From Verrucomicrobiales bacterium (lineage in GTDB: Bacteria > Verrucomicrobiota > Verrucomicrobiia > Verrucomicrobiales > V1-33), in assembly GCA_028293305.1 (NCBI GenBank), contig JAQGPD010000149.1, positions 1 through 10,609 on the forward strand: a DNA stretch of 10,609 nt, read 5' to 3'. This document shows, piece by piece, positions 5,605-10,609 of the stretch. The notes under the pieces are model-generated. The model saw nothing but the letters and a program-made list of their open reading frames with translations. It searched no databases and was not told the origin of the DNA. Each line of letters opens with the position of its first letter. Positions within the stretch are counted from its first letter, which is position 1. Position numbers and translations under genes: made by a program.

Positions 5605-8346
5605 ATGCCTTTTTCTCCATCCCTCCCCCCGGGTCCGAAACGCCGTCCGTCCGCCCTTGCGATTCGGCCCAAATCCTCCCCGCGCGGCTTGCTGGCGGTG
5701 GGGTGTCCGATTGTTTTCCTAACGCTCGGAATGGTGCCGGTCCGGTCGGCTGATTTGTTGAAGTGGGATGTGAATGGGACGTCGGGCCCTACCGGGAGCG
5801 CGGCCCCTGCCACTCCTTCCGCCGGGGTTTCCGGCACGGGATTGACCGGCGGCGGAAATACCGGAAATTCCGGGTCCCCCAGCAATACCTGGAACCGCAC
5901 TTTCCCGGTCGCCGCCGACTTCACCGAGGCCATGGCCTTCGGGCATTATTTCAGCTTCAGCACCTCGGCGAATCCTGGCTATACAGTTTCGATTTCCGGA
6001 ATCACGGGGCTGAATCTGTCACGCACCACCATCGGCCCCACCACGGCGGGATTGTTTTACAGCACGGACAATCAGGCCACCTGGACGCAGACCGGAAGCA
6101 CCTTCGAACTCACCGCCGCGAATACGTTATTGTCGGCGGCCGCAGCCTTTGATGACACCCTGGCCGTCACTCCCCTCGTGATCACCGCGGGGAATACCGT
6201 GGACTGGCGGATTGTTGTTTTTGGCGGCACGGGCAACCGCCTCGGTATTGGAAAAGCCGGCACGGACGACATTGTCCTGACAGGAACCTCCACCCCGGAT
6301 GTGGCGGTCCATAACTTGTTATGGACCGGGGCGGGAGGATCCACCTGGAACACCTCGTCCACCAACAAAAACTGGGCCGACACCGGATTGGGCAATGCCG
6401 CGGCGGCTTTCCGGACGGATGACAATGCCACCATCGGAATTCCCGCCGCCATTGAAATCGACCCCGTCGGAGTGACCGCCGGCAATGTGACCGTGCAAAA
6501 CACGACCGGTTCTGTCAGCTTCACGGGCGGATTTCTGTCAGGGGTTTCCCTGACAAAAACCGGCGCGGGCACGGTCTCCTTCGCCGGATCGAATCAGTTC
6601 GCCGGAGGTGTCACCGTGGATGCCGGAACCCTGCAGATTGATTCCGGGACCGCCTTGGGAAATGCCCCCATCACCCTCAACACCGCCACTCTGCGCACCG
6701 GCGCGGACACGGTTCTTTTTTCGAATCCCCTCAATATCGGAACCGGTGGAGCCGTCATCGAGACTGACAGCGACGTCACCCTGACGGCCCTGCTGTCGTC
6801 GTTCGGCACGGAGCCGAACGGCTTCAATGTCCTGACCAAAACCGGTCCGGGGACCCTGACATTCACCGGTGCCGGCAATGCCGCCATGGGCAGCCAGATG
6901 ACCCTGAACAACACCGGCGGCGCCTTGGAGCTGGACATCGGCGCGGGCGGCGTGGTGTTCTCCGGCAGCGGTCAGAGAAATTTGTCAGGAACGAGCAACT
7001 GGGATGGCCCCGTCGGTTTGAATGGCGGCATCCTCATGATGCACGGCGGCTCGGTGGAGGGCAGTGGCGAAGTCACGGTGGGCGGCAATGCCTCCATCCG
7101 GTCGCGGCTTAATTTCGCCACCTCCGTTTTTGCCAACCGGCTGTCGGTGGGCGACGGCCGCACGCTGAGTCTTGATAGTGCCAATGGCAGCAATGCCCTG
7201 GTGGTGCGGGGCGATATCTCCGGCAATGGGGGGGTGACCAAAACCGGCAACGGCACAGTCCGCCTGGAGGGGGCCAACACCTACGCCGGCACCACCATCA
7301 TCGATGCCGGCACCCTCCGCGTGGGCACCGGGACCGCCGGAACGCTGGGGGCAGGCGACGTGATCATCAATGCGGGCACTCTTCTTCTGAATAGAAGCGA
7401 CGATGTGACCGTCCCCAACAATCTGTCAGGAGCCGGAAATGTGGTCGTCTCCGCCGGAACCTCCACCACCATCCTGACAGGTGCGGACACGCATGCAGGA
7501 ACCACCGAAGTGGCGACCGGGAAGTTGTTATGGAATGGCGACAGTCCGGCGGCCAGCGGGAGCATCAATGTGATGGCAGGCGCATTCCTGGGAGGCAATG
7601 GCGTGGCCGGCGGCGCGCTGACCCTGCAGGATGGCGCGGGCATCGCGGCCCGCATCCGGAACTGGACAGGCGGCGTGGCGGGCACGGATTTCGATGACCT
7701 GACCGTGGCGGAGCTGGCCCCGGTGGCGGGCGCTTTGGTGCTTTCCCTGGACACGGCGGGCCTGACGAATTTTTCGGAGACCGCCCGATCCTTTTCCATT
7801 CTGAACACTGTTAGCGGCATCGCGTCTTTTGCTCCTGCAGCGCTGACGGTGGTGGCTCCGGACTTCCCGGGTGCCGGCACGTGGAGCCTCGCGCCGGCGG
7901 GTGCCGCGTTGGTTTTGACCTACACTCCGGCTTCCGCGGGGACATTCCAATCCTGGGTGACGGGCCCGCCATACCTGCTGGGCGGACCGGCCGCTCTGGC
8001 TGACGCGGACCCGGACGGCGATGGGATTCCCAATGGCATGGAGTTCGTGCTGGGAGGCAATCCGGCGCTGGGATCGGACACCGCGCGCCTGCCGGTCCTG
8101 ACATCTTCGGCGGGTCAATGGGTGTTCACTTTCCGGAGGGCAACGGCATCGGTTTATCTGGATCCGGTGGTGCAATACGCGTCCGGTTTGTCAGGCTGGA
8201 CGACCGCCCGGCACAACGTGGGAGGCGTGGTCATCACGGCAGCTCCGGCACCGGAACCCGGCTTTGAAATCGTCACCGCCAGTCTGCCCGTGGCGCTGGC
8301 CGGTGATCCGTCCTTTTTTGTCAGGCTGAGGGTTTCGGTTCCCTGA
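5605..8346 (+). CDS. Large exported PATR-repeat protein with Asp-rich (thrombospondin-3-like) C-terminal region
   Basis: This is a 913-residue probable surface or secreted protein. It has a long basic N-terminus (KRR at 12-14), a hydrophobic stretch GLLAVGCPIVFLTLGMVPV and a likely cleavage after VRSA near residue 49. Residues 50-230 form a Gly/Ser/Thr-rich, probably beta-sandwich region. WTGAGGSTWNTSSTNKNW at about 240-257 opens the beta-helical part. PATR units start at about 315 (LTKTGAGTVSF), 409 (LTKTGPGTLTF) and 543 (VTKTGNGTVRL), with a weaker one near 616. At 800-820 ADADPDGDGIPNGMEFVLGG resembles a calcium-binding thrombospondin type 3 motif. A beta-rich tail then ends in FFVRLRVSVP. 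There is no autotransporter barrel, PEP-CTERM or LPxTG signal, so the means of anchoring is unknown. The gene follows the PEP-CTERM gene by 133 bp in the same direction. The ATG at 5605 has no Shine-Dalgarno sequence. The function is unknown. Confidence 0.88.
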   Translation: MPFSPSLPPGPKRRPSALAIRPKSSPRGLLAVGCPIVFLTLGMVPVRSADLLKWDVNGTSGPTGSAAPATPSAGVSGTGLTGGGNTGNSGSPSNTWNRTFPVAADFTEAMAFGHYFSFSTSANPGYTVSISGITGLNLSRTTIGPTTAGLFYSTDNQATWTQTGSTFELTAANTLLSAAAAFDDTLAVTPLVITAGNTVDWRIVVFGGTGNRLGIGKAGTDDIVLTGTSTPDVAVHNLLWTGAGGSTWNTSSTNKNWADTGLGNAAAAFRTDDNATIGIPAAIEIDPVGVTAGNVTVQNTTGSVSFTGGFLSGVSLTKTGAGTVSFAGSNQFAGGVTVDAGTLQIDSGTALGNAPITLNTATLRTGADTVLFSNPLNIGTGGAVIETDSDVTLTALLSSFGTEPNGFNVLTKTGPGTLTFTGAGNAAMGSQMTLNNTGGALELDIGAGGVVFSGSGQRNLSGTSNWDGPVGLNGGILMMHGGSVEGSGEVTVGGNASIRSRLNFATSVFANRLSVGDGRTLSLDSANGSNALVVRGDISGNGGVTKTGNGTVRLEGANTYAGTTIIDAGTLRVGTGTAGTLGAGDVIINAGTLLLNRSDDVTVPNNLSGAGNVVVSAGTSTTILTGADTHAGTTEVATGKLLWNGDSPAASGSINVMAGAFLGGNGVAGGALTLQDGAGIAARIRNWTGGVAGTDFDDLTVAELAPVAGALVLSLDTAGLTNFSETARSFSILNTVSGIASFAPAALTVVAPDFPGAGTWSLAPAGAALVLTYTPASAGTFQSWVTGPPYLLGGPAALADADPDGDGIPNGMEFVLGGNPALGSDTARLPVLTSSAGQWVFTFRRATASVYLDPVVQYASGLSGWTTARHNVGGVVITAAPAPEPGFEIVTASLPVALAGDPSFFVRLRVSVP
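6536..6555. repeat. Perfect 8-bp inverted repeat built from two opposed TGTCAGG words
   Basis: TGTCAGGG and CCCTGACA flank the four bases GTTT, giving a perfect 8-bp stem with a tetraloop inside the coding region of the 913-residue protein. Five A residues follow on the plus strand. On the minus strand the stem is preceded, not followed, by T residues, so it is not a standard terminator in either direction. Confidence 0.85.
6547..7542 (+). repeat. PATR beta-strand repeat units in the 913-residue protein
   Basis: Four units are visible, at about 6547-6660, 6829-6936, 7231-7350 and 7450-7542. The first three each begin with a (L/V)TKTGxGT strand. The first and third continue through a Gly/Asn turn to DAGTLQI or DAGTLRV, and the second has a diverged turn. 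The fourth lacks the KTG start but keeps the HAGTTEVATGKLL part. The recurrent DNA word ACCAAAACCGG at the second and third unit starts reflects the shared KTG codons. Confidence 0.75.
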
Positions 8347-8411
8347 AATCGGTCTCCGCCGCCTGTTGCGGACCCCGAGTTTTCCGGGTGCGGATTTCCC
8401 ATGGTGGGGGA

Positions 8412-9434
8412 ATGTCCGGGCCTATGCGCCGACTTTGGTATCACATTCTCCACAGCGTCCTGCCGGTCGGGGCTTTGCTATTGCACGTGGTGATTTTTGT
8501 TTGCTATGCGCGGCGCTGGGACAAGGTGGCGGCGCTAACTGTTTTTCCGTTTTGGGCCTGGGGACTGCTGGGCATGGGCATGGCGGGGTTCGCCTGGCTT
8601 TTCACCCGTCAGCGGTTCGCGCTCGGCGTGACGGCGCTGTGGATCGCGACGGTGCTGGTTTTTTCCGATGAGACGAAGCCGCTGCTCCGGAGTTTTCAAT
8701 CCCGTCCCGAACCCGGAGCCGCCGCGCCGACCCCTGACGGACAGAAGGTCCGGCGGGTCATCACTTTCAATTGCAAAGCCGGTTATTTCAATCCCGCCGC
8801 GCCGCACGAGGTCGTGCCCTGGCAACCGGATGTGGTGCTCTTCCAGGAAACCGCCTCGCCTGCGGTGTTGCAGCAAGTCGCCGAAGCGCTTTACGGCCCG
8901 CCCGCCAAGGATCACGTGGTGGGCAGCTGGGAATGCGGCATCATCACCCGCGGACGCATCCTCAGCAGCGCCTTGGGAAATCTCCCCAACACCTTGTCGG
9001 CGGTCATCCAGTTCGATGACGGCACGCAGCTCACCGCGGCCTCCGTGCACCTCAGCGGCGCGGAGACGGATGTGCGCCTCTACAAACGCGAGGCCTTGTA
9101 TAAACACGCCATCAACCGCGTCGCCCGCCGCGCGGAATTGCAGGCGATGCTGACCATGCAAACCCTGCTCAATGGCCAGCGCCCCGCCATCATCGGGGGT
9201 GATTTCAATGCGCCCGCCGGTGATGCCATCTTCCGCCTGCTTTCCTCGGCGCGCTTCACGGATGCCATGGCGGCGGTCGGTTCCGGCTGGCCGGACACGT
9301 TTCCCAACTGGGCACCGATGCTGAGGATTGATCACCAATGGATCAATCAGGGCCTCACCCCCGTGCGCGGGCGCGTGGTGAAATCGGTGCATTCCGACCA
9401 CCGGATGGTCATTTGCGATTACCTCCTGAAATAA
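8412..9434 (+). CDS. Membrane-anchored endonuclease/exonuclease/phosphatase (EEP) family protein
   Basis: This protein has 340 residues from the ATG at 8412. The N-terminal 90 or so residues hold about three transmembrane helices: a segment around VLPVGALLLHVVIFVCY, one around VFPFWAWGLLGMGMAGFAW and one around VTALWIATVLVF. A linker then leads to an EEP (DNase I/sphingomyelinase-like) catalytic domain at about 113-340. All family motifs are present: N120 in TFNCK, metal-binding E146 in LFQE, H213 in SVHLSG, D264 and N266 in GGDFN, D307-H308 in RIDHQ and the catalytic SDH at 328-330. An active metal-dependent phosphodiesterase is expected, but the substrate (nucleic acid, phospholipid or sugar phosphate) cannot be told, and by the positive-inside rule the side of the membrane is unclear. 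Alternative starts are a GTG at 8388 and an ATG at 8424. GGTGGGGGA just upstream is the nearest thing to a ribosome binding site. It follows the PATR gene by 65 bp. Confidence 0.88.
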   Translation: MSGPMRRLWYHILHSVLPVGALLLHVVIFVCYARRWDKVAALTVFPFWAWGLLGMGMAGFAWLFTRQRFALGVTALWIATVLVFSDETKPLLRSFQSRPEPGAAAPTPDGQKVRRVITFNCKAGYFNPAAPHEVVPWQPDVVLFQETASPAVLQQVAEALYGPPAKDHVVGSWECGIITRGRILSSALGNLPNTLSAVIQFDDGTQLTAASVHLSGAETDVRLYKREALYKHAINRVARRAELQAMLTMQTLLNGQRPAIIGGDFNAPAGDAIFRLLSSARFTDAMAAVGSGWPDTFPNWAPMLRIDHQWINQGLTPVRGRVVKSVHSDHRMVICDYLLK

Positions 9435-9487
9435 AGCGTTCCCGCCGCGCGTCCCATCCGTTATTTCCGCATCCCGGTTCGTTTCCC

Positions 9488-10609
9488 ATGTCCCGCAAGT
9501 TGTTATTCCACCTTCTGCTCATCACGGCCGGCCTCTCCCGGACCCTGCCCGCCGCCGAGCTTTGGCAGGATTTCAAGGCTCCCCCGCACGACTACTGGAC
9601 CCGGCCGGTCACGGACCGCTTCTCCCTGCTCCGCGATGACCTCTCCAGCGGCAAAATCATCCTCGACCGCAGCAGTGAAAAAGCCTTTGTCACCAGCCTC
9701 CTGGCCGCGCTGAAAGTGCCGGCCAGCTCGCAGCTCCTGGTCTTTTCCGCAACCAGCCTGCAACTCAGCCTTATTTCGCCGCGGAATCCGCGCGCGCTTT
9801 ATTTCACCGACGATTTGTATGTCGGCTGGGTGCCGGGAGGGAAGGTGGAAATCGTCTCCCTGGATCCGGCATTGGGCGGGATTTATTACATCTTCGACAT
9901 CCCCCGCCGCGAGGGCGCGACCCTGTCCTTCGAGCGCTCCAACCGCTGCATGAACTGTCACGGCGCCGCAGACTCCGGCTGGGTGCCGGGACTTGTTATC
10001 AGTTCCGTGGTCCCGGGGCCGAACAACGGAGGGCTGGTGGGTTATCGACAGGAAGTCCTGGGCCATGGCGTGCCGCTCAGCGAGCGCATGGGCGGCTGGT
10101 TCGTCACCGGAGCGGGGAAATGGGACAAACACCGCGGGAACCAGACCGGGCTGCTCCAGTCCGGGAAACTAACCACTTACCCATTGCCTTTCGGGACCAC
10201 CTTCGACGTCTCGCGCTATCCGGTTTCCACCAGCGATCTGCTCCCCCACCTGCTGCACGAGCATCAGGCCGGATTCATCACCACCGCATTGGAGGCGGGT
10301 TACCGTGCCCGCGCCGCCCTGCATGACGGGCAGGGAACCGTGCCCGCCGACCGGGCCGCGGAGCTGGATGCGGCGGCGGAGGCCCTCACCCGATATTTGT
10401 TATTCAGGGACGAGGTTCCCCTTCCACCGGGAGGAGTCACGGGCAGCGCGGATTTTCTCCGCGACTTCGCCGCGACCCGCATCCCGGATGCCGGGGGCCA
10501 TTCCCTGCGGGATCTGGAATTGAAGTCCCGGCTTTTGAAATACCGGTGCAGCTATATGATATACAGCCCGGTTTTCACCGGTCTGGAGCCCGTCATGAAA
10601 ACACGGGTC
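9488..10609 (+). CDS. Exported c-type haem-binding (CxxCH) protein, 3' end outside window
   Basis: The frame is open from the ATG at 9488 to the window edge, giving 374 residues with no stop. A signal peptide is clear: MSRK, then LLFHLLLITAGLSRTLPAA, with cleavage near residue 23, so the protein is periplasmic or outside the cell. A single CMNCH haem-attachment motif sits at 154-158, after FERSNR. It lies far from the N-terminus and is flanked by long regions I cannot assign to a classical cytochrome c fold: YVGWVPGGKVEIVSLDPALG before it, and GGWFVTGAGKWDKHRGNQ and YPLPFGTTFDVSRYP after it. The overall pattern resembles hypothetical proteins of Verrucomicrobiota and Planctomycetota annotated as cytochrome c domain proteins, whose role I do not know. 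A second CxxCH could follow beyond the edge. The start follows the EEP stop by 53 bp; CGTTTCCC precedes the ATG, with no Shine-Dalgarno sequence. Confidence 0.8.
   Translation, partial: MSRKLLFHLLLITAGLSRTLPAAELWQDFKAPPHDYWTRPVTDRFSLLRDDLSSGKIILDRSSEKAFVTSLLAALKVPASSQLLVFSATSLQLSLISPRNPRALYFTDDLYVGWVPGGKVEIVSLDPALGGIYYIFDIPRREGATLSFERSNRCMNCHGAADSGWVPGLVISSVVPGPNNGGLVGYRQEVLGHGVPLSERMGGWFVTGAGKWDKHRGNQTGLLQSGKLTTYPLPFGTTFDVSRYPVSTSDLLPHLLHEHQAGFITTALEAGYRARAALHDGQGTVPADRAAELDAAAEALTRYLLFRDEVPLPPGGVTGSADFLRDFAATRIPDAGGHSLRDLELKSRLLKYRCSYMIYSPVFTGLEPVMKTRV

Larger units (their letters stand above)
242..8325. repeat. Dispersed over-represented heptamer TGTCAGG / CCTGACA (21 copies)
   Basis: Hand count. 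TGTCAGG begins at 242, 316, 1232, 1782, 4339, 5215, 5499, 6536, 6983, 7424, 8189 and 8319. CCTGACA begins at 2803, 4091, 4451, 4886, 6276, 6549, 6855, 7473 and 8097. Copies lie in otsB (2), the regulator (1), the kinase (1), the two PATR genes (5 and 10) and between genes (1782 and 5499). The base after the word is usually A or G. Sites encode L-S/T in some frames and V-R in others, so protein sequence alone does not explain them. Confidence 0.8.

Noticed and set aside
4515..7542. Regularly spaced similar segments, considered as a CRISPR array or DNA tandem repeat.
   Set aside because: The similarity is in the protein (PATR units), the DNA is diverged and spacing is irregular, and the segments are within continuous coding frames.
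4341..7880. Many minus-strand open frames of 60-200 codons opposite the PATR genes.
   Set aside because: Their Val/Pro/Ala-rich translations are the complement of GGC/ACC-rich repeat codons; no start signals or domains.
8535..10132. Long open frames on the minus strand opposite the EEP and cytochrome genes (8535-9401 and 9503-10132).
   Set aside because: They are antisense to genes with intact catalytic or haem motifs, have Arg/Gly/Ala-rich low-complexity translations and show no recognisable domain. This is the usual high-GC shadow effect.
3098..10403. TTGTTAT (with its complement ATAACAA) occurs seven times (3098, 4138, 6316, 7525, 9500, 9993, 10397), far above a simple base-composition estimate, and holds most of the TTA codons in the genes from 5605 on.
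   Set aside because: Another AT-rich word, TTATTTC/GAAATAA, also occurs about seven times by eye, so simple composition underestimates such words here. The signal is not specific enough to report as a finding without genome-wide counts.

Overview
The window looks like a chromosomal segment of a high-GC Verrucomicrobiota bacterium, probably class Verrucomicrobiae and Luteolibacter/Haloferula-like. That assignment is inference. It rests on very large Gly/Thr/Ser-rich proteins with autotransporter-associated beta-strand (PATR) repeats, a PEP-CTERM tail, a NarL-type sensor kinase with tandem discoidin-like sensor domains, and a c-type haem protein of a kind common in that group. No RNA gene, insertion sequence, CRISPR array or attachment site was seen. 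Genes fill almost everything; the longest gap is about 133 bp.

Layout. (1) 2-902, plus strand: the 3' end of trehalose-6-phosphate synthase (otsA), overlapped by 29 bp by trehalose-6-phosphate phosphatase (otsB). This is the two-step OtsAB trehalose pathway. (2) 1025-3783, minus strand, convergent with otsB: a membrane sensor histidine kinase followed by its NarL/FixJ-type response regulator, a complete two-component system. A possible near-leaderless promoter lies just upstream of the kinase ATG. (3) 3915-8346, plus strand, divergent from the kinase: two exported PATR-repeat surface proteins. The first has a PEP-CTERM sorting tail. The second, 913 residues, ends in an Asp-rich calcium-binding-like motif and a beta-rich tail instead. 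Neither has an autotransporter barrel. (4) 8412-9434: a membrane-anchored endonuclease/exonuclease/phosphatase (EEP) family protein with a complete set of active-site motifs. (5) 9488 to the window end: the 5' part of an exported protein with one CxxCH haem-binding motif, still open at the edge.

The kinase senses outside the cell through carbohydrate-binding-type folds and is transcribed away from two genes for secreted surface proteins. A sensing/surface-remodelling link is possible but not shown.

The most unusual signal is not a gene. The heptamer TGTCAGG (or its complement CCTGACA) occurs 21 times by hand count, on both strands, in different reading frames and in intergenic DNA, where only one or two would be expected by chance. 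Two copies form a perfect 20-bp hairpin-type palindrome at 6536-6555. Its abundance resembles DNA-uptake or other genome-signature words, but its role is unknown.
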